Below are positions 34,849-44,426 of a stretch of DNA of 64,000 nucleotides, piece after piece. The DNA is from JABDMH01 sp050298535 (GTDB taxonomy: Bacteria; Bacteroidota; Bacteroidia; Chitinophagales; Saprospiraceae): positions 1 through 64,000 of the forward strand of contig JBNKUI010000106.1 of assembly GCA_050298535.1 (NCBI GenBank), read 5' to 3'. Made by a program: the position numbers and the translations under genes. How positions within the stretch are numbered: position 1 is the first letter of the stretch; the number at the start of each line of letters is the position of its first letter. The notes under the pieces are model-generated. The model worked only from the letters and a program-made list of their open reading frames with translations. It ran no database searches and had not been told where the DNA came from.

Positions 34849-36675
34849 TTGTCTTATAGAAACTTGCAAGATTGTGTCATAGATTTGGAGCGCAATGGAA
34901 TGCTGATTCGCATTCAACAGGAAGTAGATCCTTATCTTGAGATGGCGGAAATTCATCGTCGAATCTATGAACAGGGAGGTCCCGCCATACTTTTCGAAAA
35001 TGTCAAAGGAAGTCCATTTAGAGCCGTCTCGAATATATATGGCACTACAGAAAGAGTAGAGTTTTTATTTCGGCATACGCTTCCGAAAGTGAGCAAAGTA
35101 ATCCAGTTAAAGGCGGATCCGACTCGATTTCTTAAGGACCCATTGAAATATCTGGGTGCTCCTCTTACCGCCTTAAAAGCTTTACCAAGAAAGGTGTCTG
35201 GAGGCCGATTATTGGAAACCAGCATTTCGAAGCTTCCTCAAATTGTCTCGTGGCCAAAGGACGGTGGTGCATTTATTACCTTGCCTCAGGTTTTGACTTT
35301 ACCTCCTGGGACCAGCAGCATCATGCAATCTAATCTGGGGATGTATCGGATTCAACTTTCGGGCAACGAATACCAGCCAGACAGAGAGGTAGGCATGCAT
35401 TATCAGATACACAGGGGGATAGGTATCCATCATGAAGCCTACAAAAGAGTAGATCAACCATTCAAAGCATCGATATTCGTGGGAGGACCCCCATCGCATG
35501 CATTATCTGCTATTTTCCCCCTGCCTGAAGGACTTTCAGAGCTCACTTTTGCCGGTATGATGGGTGGCAAAAGATTCAGATATCACACGAGAGGAGGTCA
35601 TATCATATCAAATGACGCCGATTTTGTGATCACTGGCACGGTTTCCAAATTGGACAAAAAGCCGGAAGGCCCATTTGGAGATCACCTGGGATATTATAGT
35701 CTTGAGCATGACTTTCCGGTTATGAAGGTAGATAAGGTATATCATCGGAAGGAAGCATTGTGGCATTTTACTGTAGTAGGCAGACCTCCCGCTGAGGACT
35801 CTGGCTTTGGACATATAATACATAAGTTGGTGGGTCCTCTTTTGGCAACCGAATTTCCCGGAGTGAGGAGTATAAACGCAGTCGATGAGGCTGGCGTACA
35901 TCCTCTCCTGCTGGCGGTTGGTACCGAGCGATATATGCCATTCCGTGAAGAAAAACCGGAAGAAATTCTTACGCAGGCAAATCATATTCTGGGATCAGGA
36001 CAAACCAGTCTTGCTAAGTTTCTAATCATTGCGGCTGGCAATGACTTTCCCGATTTAAGTACTCAAAACACGTATGATTTCTTTCAGCATTTTCTGCGCC
36101 GGGTAGATTGGAGACGAGATCTTCATTTTCAGACACAGACCACAATCGACACGCTGGACTACTCAGGAAGTGGTTGGAATGAGGGCTCCAAGGTTGTAAT
36201 AGCCGCACATGGACCTGAGATACGGCAACTAAGCACTGACACTGGTGTGGTAGAGAGCTTGAATGGTATTATTGAGGTCAAAAAAACTGCATTGGTTTCA
36301 CCCGGTATCATTGCTCTACAAATGGATGCTTTTGAAAACTATGATGATGCAAGTAGACAAGTCGAACACTTCTGTGAAAAGGTTAGATCTTTTGATCTGG
36401 AACAATATCCACTCCTCATCCTATGTGACAATGCTACCTTTCTGGCGGAGGATTGGTCCAACTTCTTGTGGGTCACATTTACACGATCCAATCCATCACA
36501 TGACATATATGGCGTCGGAGCTTTTTCTGAATTCAAACACTGGGGTTGTACTGGGTCACTCGTAATCGATGCCCGTATAAAACCGCATCATGCCCCCCAA
36601 CTGGTGGCTGATCCACAAGTGACAAAACATGTTGATACTTTGTTTTCTAAGATCCCCGCCCTTAAGAATTTGTAA
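34849..36675 (+). CDS. UbiD-family decarboxylase
   Basis: A cytosolic prenylated-FMN-dependent decarboxylase of 608 residues. It follows the UbiD plan: an N-terminal domain aligning from SYRNLQDCVIDLERNG, then GMYRIQLSGN, the conserved GMHYQIHRGIG, HALSAIFPLPEGLSE, and a late EDWSNFLWVTFTRSNPSHD with the acidic active-site region. The start is TTG at 34849; the first in-frame ATG, 17 codons later, would remove the conserved beginning of the domain. Bacteroidota make menaquinone, so a role in the menaquinone (including futalosine) pathway is possible. The flavin prenyltransferase UbiX is not adjacent. The true substrate is open. Confidence 0.88.
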   Translation: MSYRNLQDCVIDLERNGMLIRIQQEVDPYLEMAEIHRRIYEQGGPAILFENVKGSPFRAVSNIYGTTERVEFLFRHTLPKVSKVIQLKADPTRFLKDPLKYLGAPLTALKALPRKVSGGRLLETSISKLPQIVSWPKDGGAFITLPQVLTLPPGTSSIMQSNLGMYRIQLSGNEYQPDREVGMHYQIHRGIGIHHEAYKRVDQPFKASIFVGGPPSHALSAIFPLPEGLSELTFAGMMGGKRFRYHTRGGHIISNDADFVITGTVSKLDKKPEGPFGDHLGYYSLEHDFPVMKVDKVYHRKEALWHFTVVGRPPAEDSGFGHIIHKLVGPLLATEFPGVRSINAVDEAGVHPLLLAVGTERYMPFREEKPEEILTQANHILGSGQTSLAKFLIIAAGNDFPDLSTQNTYDFFQHFLRRVDWRRDLHFQTQTTIDTLDYSGSGWNEGSKVVIAAHGPEIRQLSTDTGVVESLNGIIEVKKTALVSPGIIALQMDAFENYDDASRQVEHFCEKVRSFDLEQYPLLILCDNATFLAEDWSNFLWVTFTRSNPSHDIYGVGAFSEFKHWGCTGSLVIDARIKPHHAPQLVADPQVTKHVDTLFSKIPALKNL

Positions 36676-36820
36676 CCAGGTTACGTAAAGGTTGCTGGAG
36701 CAGATCATACACTGCTGATAATTATAGGACTCAGATCATACCGGATCTTGTTGAAAACTTCCCATTTAAATTTTTGAGGTCAGATTAAGAATTCTTTAAT
36801 ATAATTATCATTTTTGCGTC

Positions 36821-37615
36821 ATGAAAGCATACCAGGATCTGCTTAGACACATCTTAGATTTTGGCGTTGAGAAAACAGATCGCACGGGTACGGGCACGCT
36901 GAGTGTTTTTGGATACCAAATGCGATTCGATCTTCAGGAAGGATTTCCCCTCATCACTACCAAAAAATTACATCTCAAATCGATTATTTATGAATTGCTT
37001 TGGTTCTTAAAGGGAGATACTAACGTAAAGTACCTGCAAGATCATGGCGTGCGTATCTGGAACGAATGGGCAGATGAAGAAGGTGAGCTAGGTCCTGTGT
37101 ATGGAAAGCAGTGGCGTAGCTGGTCTTGTCAGGATGGTCGGACAGTAGATCAGATAAGCGAGGCTGTAGAGATGATTAAGAATACTCCCGATTCCAGAAG
37201 AATTCTGGTGAATGCCTGGAATGTTGGGGATTTAAAAGATATGGCCTTAGCACCTTGCCATTGCCTGTTCCAGTTTTATGTAGCAGATGGAAAGCTATCA
37301 TGTCAGTTGTATCAAAGATCGGCTGATACTTTTTTGGGTGTACCATTCAATATCGCCAGCTATGCCTTGCTTACTATGATGATGGCCCAGGTCTGCGATC
37401 TGACTCCAGGTGACTTCGTGCACACTTTTGGAGATGTTCATCTATATACTAACCACCTCGAGCAGGCGCGGTTGCAACTCACCAGGACTCCCAGACAATT
37501 GCCCACGATCTCTATCAACCCAGAGAAAAAAACCATTTTTGATTTTGAATACGAAGACTTCAAACTATTAGATTATGATCCTTATCCACACATTAAGGCA
37601 ATGGTTGCTGTTTGA
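36821..37615 (+). CDS. thyA: Thymidylate synthase
   Basis: Methylates dUMP to dTMP with methylene-tetrahydrofolate in the cytosol. The 264-residue length and motifs are classical: DRTGTGTLSVFG, the phosphate-binding Arg 21 region, KKLHLKSIIYELLWFL, the nucleophile Cys 146 in LAPCHCLFQF (same number as in E. coli), RRILVNAWN, QRSADTFLGVPFNIASYA and the closing YDPYPHIKAMVAV. Dihydrofolate reductase is not next to it in this window. It starts 146 bp after the UbiD-family gene and is followed by an 8-bp inverted repeat. Confidence 0.97.
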   Translation: MKAYQDLLRHILDFGVEKTDRTGTGTLSVFGYQMRFDLQEGFPLITTKKLHLKSIIYELLWFLKGDTNVKYLQDHGVRIWNEWADEEGELGPVYGKQWRSWSCQDGRTVDQISEAVEMIKNTPDSRRILVNAWNVGDLKDMALAPCHCLFQFYVADGKLSCQLYQRSADTFLGVPFNIASYALLTMMMAQVCDLTPGDFVHTFGDVHLYTNHLEQARLQLTRTPRQLPTISINPEKKTIFDFEYEDFKLLDYDPYPHIKAMVAV

Positions 37616-37620
37616 GTCTG

Positions 37621-37638
37621 GCTTTCTATTTAGAAAGC
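37621..37638. repeat. Perfect 8-bp inverted repeat after thyA
   Basis: GCTTTCTA (37621-37628) and TAGAAAGC (37631-37638) are separated by only 2 nt. It sits just after the thyA stop and about 100 bp before actA. With no T-tract it is a weak terminator at best; it could be a regulator site for the respiratory operon. Confidence 0.4.
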
Positions 37639-37692
37639 ATCTAAATAATTGTGGCTTTGCTCCAATTATGACTGATAAAAATAAACGAATTG

Positions 37693-37700
37693 TATTTTTG
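37693..37700 (+). promoter_or_regulatory. Bacteroidota -7 element upstream of the respiratory operon
   Basis: TATTTTTG matches TAnnTTTG exactly, 40 bp before the actA start codon. A TTTG at 37656-37659 is 33 bp away, too far for the normal 19-21 bp spacing, so the -33 box is unclear. It is the best candidate promoter for the actA-F/cox run. Confidence 0.45.
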
Positions 37701-37740
37701 CCACACATTTACCAGACCTGTGTGATTAAACAGAAAAAGG

Positions 37741-39159
37741 ATGATATATAAGTCGCTACTTTTCAGACTTTCATGCGTAGTTTTTCTCCTAAGTTCGACC
37801 ATCTCTCTGAATGCCCAGTCTACTGCTGAAGCAGGTGAAACACTGTTTAAAAACATGTGTGCCAGCTGCCATAACCGAAATATGGTGCAAGATATGACGG
37901 GTCCGGCGCTTGCTGGAGTGGAAGAACGTTGGGCAGATTACCCGTCAGAAGATCTGTATGCATGGATTCGCAACTCAGCTGCCTTGATTGAGAGCGGACA
38001 CCCACGAGCGGTGGAAGTGTACAATCAGTTTAATAAGGTTGCCATGCAAGCTTTCCCCACACTCACAGATGATGAGATTGGTTCTATTTTAATGTATGTG
38101 ACCGGAGTGGCTGAGGGTACCTACGGAGCTGCCGCCGCCGCTGGAGCTGGAGCTGGAGGTACGCAGGTAGCAGAAGATAAGGGACCTTTCGGGGGATACC
38201 TTATATATTACATCATTTTCGGATTTCTGATTGCTCTGTCGCTTGTGCTTGCCAGAGTGTTGAGTCGATTGAAGTATATGGCAGATCAGGCTCAAGGCAT
38301 TGAGACAGATGCTCCCAGATCTCTTTGGTCTATACTCACTTCCAAGGGTGTGATCGGAATTCTGATTTTTGCATTGATTGTACTGGGAGGCTACACGACG
38401 GTAAACAATGCCATAGGTCTTAACAGAATGCAGGAATACGAACCAGAGCAACCCATTAAGTTTTCGCATGTAACCCACGCAGGAATCAATCAAATTGATT
38501 GTCAATACTGCCATGATGGGGCGCGTAGGAGTAAGCATTCTGTAATTCCTGCCACGAATACATGTATGAATTGTCATAAAGCCATTAAGGTCGGATCCAA
38601 ATATGGTACGGGTGAGTTGACCAAAATTTTTGCTTCTATCGGGTATGATCCAAGCAAGGACACCTACATAGAAGACTATGAGTCGATGACGGAAGAGGAG
38701 ATAAAGACTGTTTATACAGCCTGGATTGCTAATCAGTATGTCGTAGACAATGGAAAGCTGGATCGGCGAGGTGAAAGAATTATGGAAGATCAGTGGCAAG
38801 AGATTAAGGCATCCCTCACATCTGAGACAAAACCTCAGATTCAGGGTCCGATCGAGTGGGTTAGAATTCACAATCTTCCTGATCACGTATATTTCAATCA
38901 CTCACAGCACGTCTCTGTGGGAGAAGTAGAGTGTCAGACATGTCATGGTCCGGTCGAAGAAATGGAAGAGGTAAAGCAGTTTTCTCCATTATCGATGGGA
39001 TGGTGTGTGAATTGTCATAGAGAAACTGAGGTGAAATTCACTAACAATCCGTATTACGATAGCTATGAGCAATATCATAAAGAGATACAGGAAGGAAAGC
39101 GATCAGGCGTGACGGTGGAAGAGATTGGAGGATTGGAGTGTCAAAAGTGTCATTATTAA
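37741..39159 (+). CDS. actA: Alternative complex III subunit ActA, hexaheme cytochrome c
   Basis: The multiheme cytochrome c subunit of alternative complex III, the quinol:electron-acceptor oxidoreductase that replaces cytochrome bc1. There are six CXXCH heme motifs: one at residue 40 in an N-terminal monoheme cytochrome c domain (about 28-125) behind a signal peptide, and five at 254, 275, 398, 422 and 467. An Ala/Gly linker and two membrane spans (about 151-171 and 203-220) separate the two parts. ActA is typically pentaheme, so the leading monoheme domain is an added module. It is the first gene of the act-cox cluster and receives electrons from ActB. Confidence 0.92.
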   Translation: MIYKSLLFRLSCVVFLLSSTISLNAQSTAEAGETLFKNMCASCHNRNMVQDMTGPALAGVEERWADYPSEDLYAWIRNSAALIESGHPRAVEVYNQFNKVAMQAFPTLTDDEIGSILMYVTGVAEGTYGAAAAAGAGAGGTQVAEDKGPFGGYLIYYIIFGFLIALSLVLARVLSRLKYMADQAQGIETDAPRSLWSILTSKGVIGILIFALIVLGGYTTVNNAIGLNRMQEYEPEQPIKFSHVTHAGINQIDCQYCHDGARRSKHSVIPATNTCMNCHKAIKVGSKYGTGELTKIFASIGYDPSKDTYIEDYESMTEEEIKTVYTAWIANQYVVDNGKLDRRGERIMEDQWQEIKASLTSETKPQIQGPIEWVRIHNLPDHVYFNHSQHVSVGEVECQTCHGPVEEMEEVKQFSPLSMGWCVNCHRETEVKFTNNPYYDSYEQYHKEIQEGKRSGVTVEEIGGLECQKCHY

Positions 39160-39189
39160 TAAAGAGTATTCGAATTATCGATATATAGC

Positions 39190-42100
39190 ATGAAGCAAAA
39201 CGAGCATATGTGGATCAGTGCGGAAGACCTAACCAAGGATGAAGCACTGGTAAAGGAGAGCAAGAATGAGTTCTATAGTTTGCCCATTCTGAATGACCTC
39301 TCCAATGAAGAAACGTTAGCCGAGCATTCTGCAGGTACCAAAAGGAGAGACTTTCTCAAATATCTGGGTTTTAGTCTGGGAGCTGCTACCATTGCAGCTG
39401 CTTGCGATACACCAGTAAGAAAAGCCTTGCCGTATGTACATAAACCTGATGCCATTGTGCCAGGTGTGGCTACCTATTATGCCAGCAGCTACGTACGGGG
39501 TGGTGACTACTGTCCTATTCTGGTGAAGACCCGTGAGGGACGGCCCATAAAGATTGAAGGAAATACCATGTCTACCATGACCCATGGTGGTACCAGCGCT
39601 CGTGCACAGGCTTCCGTGCTGGATCTTTATGACGTGGCCAGACTTCGAGGCCCTAAAATCTATCAGGCTGATTCAGGTAATGAAGCTGATGCCGATTGGG
39701 CATCTTTGGACGCAGATTTGATCAGTAGACTACGAGGCGCACGTAATATCCGTGTGGTGACGCATACTAATATGAGCCCTTCTTTCCAGGCAGCGCTAGA
39801 TGCTTTCCTCGGTGCTTTCAATGGAGCTAAGTCTGTCGTTTATGATCCTGTTTCTTCATCCGCCATATTATTGGCAAATGAGAAGACTTTCGGGGTAAGA
39901 GCGGTTCCATCCTACATGTTTGATAAAGCGGATGTCGTTGTAAGCTTCGGTGCGGATTTCCTTGGAACATGGATATCACCGGTCGAATATGCTGCGCAAT
40001 TCGCCAAACGAAGAAAAATCAAAGGTACTGAAGGTGAAGCCATGTCTCGCCTGGTACAATTTGAAAGTAACATGTCTTATACTGGCTCTAATGCCGATCA
40101 TAGGGTCCTCATTAAGCCTAGTGAGCAGGGATTAGCCATTGCCAAACTACACAATGCGATTGCGTCCAAAGTAGGTCGTCCCGCGATATCGATAAATGGT
40201 ACCCTTTCAAATCCAAAAGCGGAGGCAGCCATTGCGACTGTTGCAGATGACTTGATGCAAGCTCGAGGTGCTTCCCTCGTAGTTTCAAATAGTAACAATA
40301 CGGCTGAGCAATCGCTGATCAATGCCATCAACGATGCTTTGGAAAACTATGGTAGCACCATTGATTTGGCACACCGAAGCAATCAAAGACAAGGAGTAGA
40401 TTCTGATATGAATGCCTTCGTCGATGAGTTGAACAGTGGCAATGTGGGCGCAGTCATCTTTGTGGGAGATGCAAATCCCGTGTACGATCATCCAAGAGGG
40501 GCTCAGGTTGAAGCTGCTCTGGAAAATGTAGCAGTAAAGGTTGCTTGTACCGATATGCCGAGTGAAACACAAATCTTGTGCAATTATATCTGCCCGACAC
40601 CTCACTTTCTGGAGTCTTGGGGAGATGTGAGTCCCAAGCGTGGTCATTATAGTATCGTTCAGCCAACCATCCATCCATTGTTTGATACTAGATCAGCTGT
40701 GATGTCATTGCTGATATGGGCAGGGCAGACAGTGGAAGTAGCTGATGGTGATGATGCCACCTACACATACATTAAAAATTTGTGGGAAACTCAACTCTTT
40801 CCTTCCCAATCTAAATACAGTACTTTTCAGGGATTCTGGGACGGTGCATTGTTTGATGGATTTGCTACGGTTGATCTTCCAGAAGAAACCTTGACATACG
40901 GGTTGGATGTTTCCAGCCTGGCAGGTCAAATCAATCGTCTTGCAAATAGTGAATTGGAAATCCTATTCTATGAGCCTATTGGTGTAGGTTCTGGAGTGGG
41001 TGCCAATAACCCCTGGTTGCAGGAAATGCCAGATCCAGTAACTCGTGTGGTATGGGATAACGTATTGCACATACCACTAAGCTGGAATGGTCGGGATTTT
41101 GAATATTTCAACAATCTCGATGAGGATGGCATGTTAGTAAATGTGACCATTGGCGAGTCACAAAAGCAACTTCCTGTCGTGAGACAGTTTGGACAGATGC
41201 AGGGCACAGTGGCGGTGGCACTTGGATATGGAAGGTCTGCTTCTGGAAAGGCAGGAACGGGTGTAGGAAGTAGTTTCTACGATGTACTATCTCAAGATAG
41301 TGATGGAAATATTCAATATTTCTCCACCGAGCCCAGTGTATCTGGGAAAGTGGGCGTTGACAAACGCTTTGCTTCCGTTCAGCATCACCATACTTTAGGT
41401 GTGACCGGACAAGATGACACCGCTGGAGGAGAGACGATTAATGTGGATGAAAAGACAGTAATGACTCTGGGGCACGGTACTCAGGGAGGTCTGGTTAAGA
41501 GATCCATTTTCAGATATAGTAATTTGGATGAGCTCGAGTCTTCAGTCGAGCATCTCCAGGAAGAACGTCACCACCATCAGCATCTAAATGAGCAGACGCT
41601 ATATCCGGATCGAAGCGATTTTTACGGTATGGGTCATCATTGGGGATTATCAGTGGATTTGACGGCTTGTATCGGATGTGGCGCTTGTCAGGTAGCCTGC
41701 GTGGCTGAAAACAATGTGCCAATCGTGGGTAAGAAGGAGGTAAACCGACATCATGAGATGACCTGGATGAGGATAGATAGATACTACTATGGAGATGTAG
41801 AAACTCCCAATGTAGTGTATCAACCCATGATGTGTCAGCACTGTGACAACGCTCCATGTGAGAATGTATGCCCAGTAGCGGCAACTAACCATAGTTCAGA
41901 AGGTCTCAACCAGATGGCCTACAACCGATGTGTAGGTACACGATATTGTGCAAACAACTGTCCTTATAAAGTACGGAGATTCAACTGGTTAGATTATAAT
42001 GCAGCAGATCTATTCCCTTCAAATGAAAATGATCCATTTGATGAGAATACACCGTATTATGCTGATAATCTCACAAGGATGGTCTTGAATCCTGATGTGA

Positions 42101-42408
42101 CCGTGCGTGCAAGAGGTGTGATCGAGAAGTGTAGCATGTGTGTGCAACGTATCCAGGAGGGGAAACTCCTCGCCAAGCGAGAAAACCGACAACTACGTGA
42201 TGGTGATATTAAATCAGCATGTCAGACTGCCTGTCCTACAGGTGCAATAGTATTTGGAGATATGAACAACCATGACGGGGATCTCCACGAGAAACTTCAG
42301 GATCCTAAAACATACATAGCACTGGAAGAAACGAATGTTCGCTCTTCGGTTGGCTATATGATGAAGGTCATGAATCAAAATGAAAAGATTAATTCAGAGG
42401 AAGCCTAA
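39190..42408 (+). CDS. actB: Alternative complex III subunit ActB (molybdopterin-like/Fe-S fusion)
   Basis: A 1072-residue peripheral subunit on the periplasmic face. A Tat-type signal KRRDFLKYLG (Arg 52-53) precedes Cys 72 in AAACDTP, which may be lipidated. The N-terminal two thirds resemble a molybdopterin oxidoreductase; in known ActB proteins this part binds no cofactor. The C-terminal part is a four-cluster ferredoxin-like domain: CIGCGACQVACVAEN, CQHCDNAPCENVC, CVGTRYCANNC and CSMC...CQTACPTGA. It carries electrons from the quinol site to the heme subunits. It follows actA after 30 bp. An HHHQH stretch lies just before the Fe-S part. Confidence 0.93.
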   Translation: MKQNEHMWISAEDLTKDEALVKESKNEFYSLPILNDLSNEETLAEHSAGTKRRDFLKYLGFSLGAATIAAACDTPVRKALPYVHKPDAIVPGVATYYASSYVRGGDYCPILVKTREGRPIKIEGNTMSTMTHGGTSARAQASVLDLYDVARLRGPKIYQADSGNEADADWASLDADLISRLRGARNIRVVTHTNMSPSFQAALDAFLGAFNGAKSVVYDPVSSSAILLANEKTFGVRAVPSYMFDKADVVVSFGADFLGTWISPVEYAAQFAKRRKIKGTEGEAMSRLVQFESNMSYTGSNADHRVLIKPSEQGLAIAKLHNAIASKVGRPAISINGTLSNPKAEAAIATVADDLMQARGASLVVSNSNNTAEQSLINAINDALENYGSTIDLAHRSNQRQGVDSDMNAFVDELNSGNVGAVIFVGDANPVYDHPRGAQVEAALENVAVKVACTDMPSETQILCNYICPTPHFLESWGDVSPKRGHYSIVQPTIHPLFDTRSAVMSLLIWAGQTVEVADGDDATYTYIKNLWETQLFPSQSKYSTFQGFWDGALFDGFATVDLPEETLTYGLDVSSLAGQINRLANSELEILFYEPIGVGSGVGANNPWLQEMPDPVTRVVWDNVLHIPLSWNGRDFEYFNNLDEDGMLVNVTIGESQKQLPVVRQFGQMQGTVAVALGYGRSASGKAGTGVGSSFYDVLSQDSDGNIQYFSTEPSVSGKVGVDKRFASVQHHHTLGVTGQDDTAGGETINVDEKTVMTLGHGTQGGLVKRSIFRYSNLDELESSVEHLQEERHHHQHLNEQTLYPDRSDFYGMGHHWGLSVDLTACIGCGACQVACVAENNVPIVGKKEVNRHHEMTWMRIDRYYYGDVETPNVVYQPMMCQHCDNAPCENVCPVAATNHSSEGLNQMAYNRCVGTRYCANNCPYKVRRFNWLDYNAADLFPSNENDPFDENTPYYADNLTRMVLNPDVTVRARGVIEKCSMCVQRIQEGKLLAKRENRQLRDGDIKSACQTACPTGAIVFGDMNNHDGDLHEKLQDPKTYIALEETNVRSSVGYMMKVMNQNEKINSEEA

Positions 42409-42430
42409 ATAGGGAGACAAACTATAATTT

Positions 42431-43852
42431 ATGAGCGCGATTGTATCACCCATTCGGGAGCCATTAATTACAGGTCATAAGGACTACCATCAAATCACTG
42501 AGGATATCTGTGCACCATCTGAACGTACACCCAGTACTGCCTGGGTTATTGCGTTTATAGTGGCTGTTTCATTTCTGGGATTGGGTATGTTTTGTATCCT
42601 GTGGACTATTTGGTTTGGTATTGGAACCTGGAATCTAAACCGGACCATTGGTTGGGGATGGGACATTACGAATTTTGTGTGGTGGATTGGAATCGGACAT
42701 GCTGGAACACTGATCTCCGCCATCCTCTTATTGTTTAGACAAAAGTGGCGTACCGGGGTAAACCGAGCTGCTGAGGCCATGACGATCTTCGCAGTATTAT
42801 GTGCCGCACTTTTCCCAGGTATTCACGTAGGAAGAATGTGGGTTGTATTTTACTTCTTCCCATATCCTAATACTCGCGGTCCCCTCTGGGTCAACTTTAA
42901 CTCTCCGCTACTTTGGGATCTTTTTGCCATCAGTACATATTTTACGGTATCCCTGCTGTTTTGGTATACTGGACTCGTTCCTGATTTTGCTACCCTGCGT
43001 GATCGTGCATCTGGCTTACGTAAGAAATTCTACAATTTCTTGTCGTTTGGATGGACCGGAGCCGCAAAGCACTGGTCAAGATTTGAATCATTATCATTGA
43101 TCCTCGCTGGACTTGCCACTCCTTTGGTACTTTCTGTGCATACTATTGTATCCTTTGACTTTGCTACATCAGTTATTCCTGGATGGCACACAACCATCTT
43201 TCCACCATACTTTGTTGCCGGAGCGATATTTTCTGGATTTGCAATGGTGTTGACGCTTATGATAATAACCAGGAAGATCCTAAAGCTTGAGGATTATATT
43301 ACGATTGAGCATATTGATTCAATGAATAAAGTGATTCTTCTCACAGGGACTATTGTGGGAGTTGCTTATTTGACAGAGTTATTCATAGCATGGTATTCTG
43401 GATATATCTATGAGCAATTCGCATTCATGAATCGTGTGCAGGGGATTTACTGGTGGGCATATTTGGGGATGATGTCTTGCAACGTTTTATCGCCACAGAT
43501 TTTTTGGTCCAGCAAAATGCGAAGAAGTGTCACTGTTACTTTCTTCATGTCCATTTTTGTCAATATCGGTATGTGGTTTGAAAGATTTGTAATCATACCT
43601 ACCACATTGGCTAGAGATTACCTCCCTTCAAGTTGGAGTTACTATTCTCCAACCTGGGTCGAAATTGGGATCTTTCTCGGTACTCTGGGCATTTTCTTTA
43701 CCCTATATCTGGCATTTACAAGAGTTGCACCGGTGGTAGCTATCGCTGAGGTGAAGCATATTTTGAAAACAGCCGGTGATCAGTATACTGGAGAGAATGC
43801 AAAGGGCGGGCATCAACATGGACATGATTCAGTGAAAGAAATGACACATTAA
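42431..43852 (+). CDS. actC: Alternative complex III subunit ActC (NrfD-like quinol oxidation subunit)
   Basis: An integral membrane protein of 473 residues with about ten transmembrane helices, of the NrfD/PsrC family. It forms a quinol-binding site of alternative complex III together with the Fe-S domain of ActB. Recognisable parts are TIGWGWDITNFVWWIG, FPGIHVGRMW, and the HTIVSFDFATSVIPGWHTTIFPPYFV region. A His-rich C-terminal tail (GGHQHGHDSVKEMTH) is cytosolic or periplasmic. It sits 22 bp after actB and 30 bp before actD. ActF in this operon is a related membrane subunit. Confidence 0.93.
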   Translation: MSAIVSPIREPLITGHKDYHQITEDICAPSERTPSTAWVIAFIVAVSFLGLGMFCILWTIWFGIGTWNLNRTIGWGWDITNFVWWIGIGHAGTLISAILLLFRQKWRTGVNRAAEAMTIFAVLCAALFPGIHVGRMWVVFYFFPYPNTRGPLWVNFNSPLLWDLFAISTYFTVSLLFWYTGLVPDFATLRDRASGLRKKFYNFLSFGWTGAAKHWSRFESLSLILAGLATPLVLSVHTIVSFDFATSVIPGWHTTIFPPYFVAGAIFSGFAMVLTLMIITRKILKLEDYITIEHIDSMNKVILLTGTIVGVAYLTELFIAWYSGYIYEQFAFMNRVQGIYWWAYLGMMSCNVLSPQIFWSSKMRRSVTVTFFMSIFVNIGMWFERFVIIPTTLARDYLPSSWSYYSPTWVEIGIFLGTLGIFFTLYLAFTRVAPVVAIAEVKHILKTAGDQYTGENAKGGHQHGHDSVKEMTH

Positions 43853-43882
43853 TTTATTTGAATAGAAGATTTCATCTAACGC

Positions 43883-44407
43883 ATGAAAAATAAAGAAGTA
43901 CTTTTTGGCCTGTACAACGATGAGGAACTGCTTCTGTCAGCGGTTAAAAACGCCAATGAAAAGCACCTTGATATAATGGACGTATTCAGTCCTTTTCCAG
44001 TGCATGGATTGGATCCTCTTTTAGGACTTAGCGAGTCACGTCTACATCAGGCAGGATTCGTATATGGTGCGATTGGTACGTTGACGGCCTTTTTGTTTAT
44101 GACCTGGGTATTCACTCGTGACTGGCCGATCATCTTTGGCGGAAAGCCGTACTGGTCTGTCCCAGCATTCATTCCGATCACTTTCGAATTAACGGTGTTG
44201 TTTGCAAGTATTGGTATGGTCGTAACATATTATGCAGTCAATGGTCAGGGACCAGGAGTGGTTAATCCGGTACTAGATGATCGCATCACGGATGACAAAT
44301 TCTGTATCGCCTTCGAGATCAATGATGCAGATGAAGCTACAATTGAACAATATAAGAGCTTTTTGAGCGAGACAGGTGCTGAAGAAGTACGAACTAAGAC
44401 TATTTAA
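43883..44407 (+). CDS. actD: Alternative complex III subunit ActD (DUF3341)
   Basis: A 174-residue membrane subunit of the DUF3341 family. The N-terminal half is soluble (KEVLFGLYNDEELLLSAV, then DVFSPFPVHGLD). Two helices follow (about 58-76 and 95-115). A short C-terminal soluble part ends in a conserved DDRITDDKFCIAFEI segment. In solved alternative complex III structures ActD packs against the ActC/ActF membrane core. It lies between actC and actE, as in other Bacteroidota. Confidence 0.92.
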   Translation: MKNKEVLFGLYNDEELLLSAVKNANEKHLDIMDVFSPFPVHGLDPLLGLSESRLHQAGFVYGAIGTLTAFLFMTWVFTRDWPIIFGGKPYWSVPAFIPITFELTVLFASIGMVVTYYAVNGQGPGVVNPVLDDRITDDKFCIAFEINDADEATIEQYKSFLSETGAEEVRTKTI

Positions 44408-44426
44408 TTTCTTGGAGCAGATAAAG

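Noticed and set aside
36672..36684. GTAACC-A-GGTTAC palindrome over the stop of the UbiD-family gene
   Set aside because: It is 6 bp, overlaps coding sequence and has no T-tract; likely chance.
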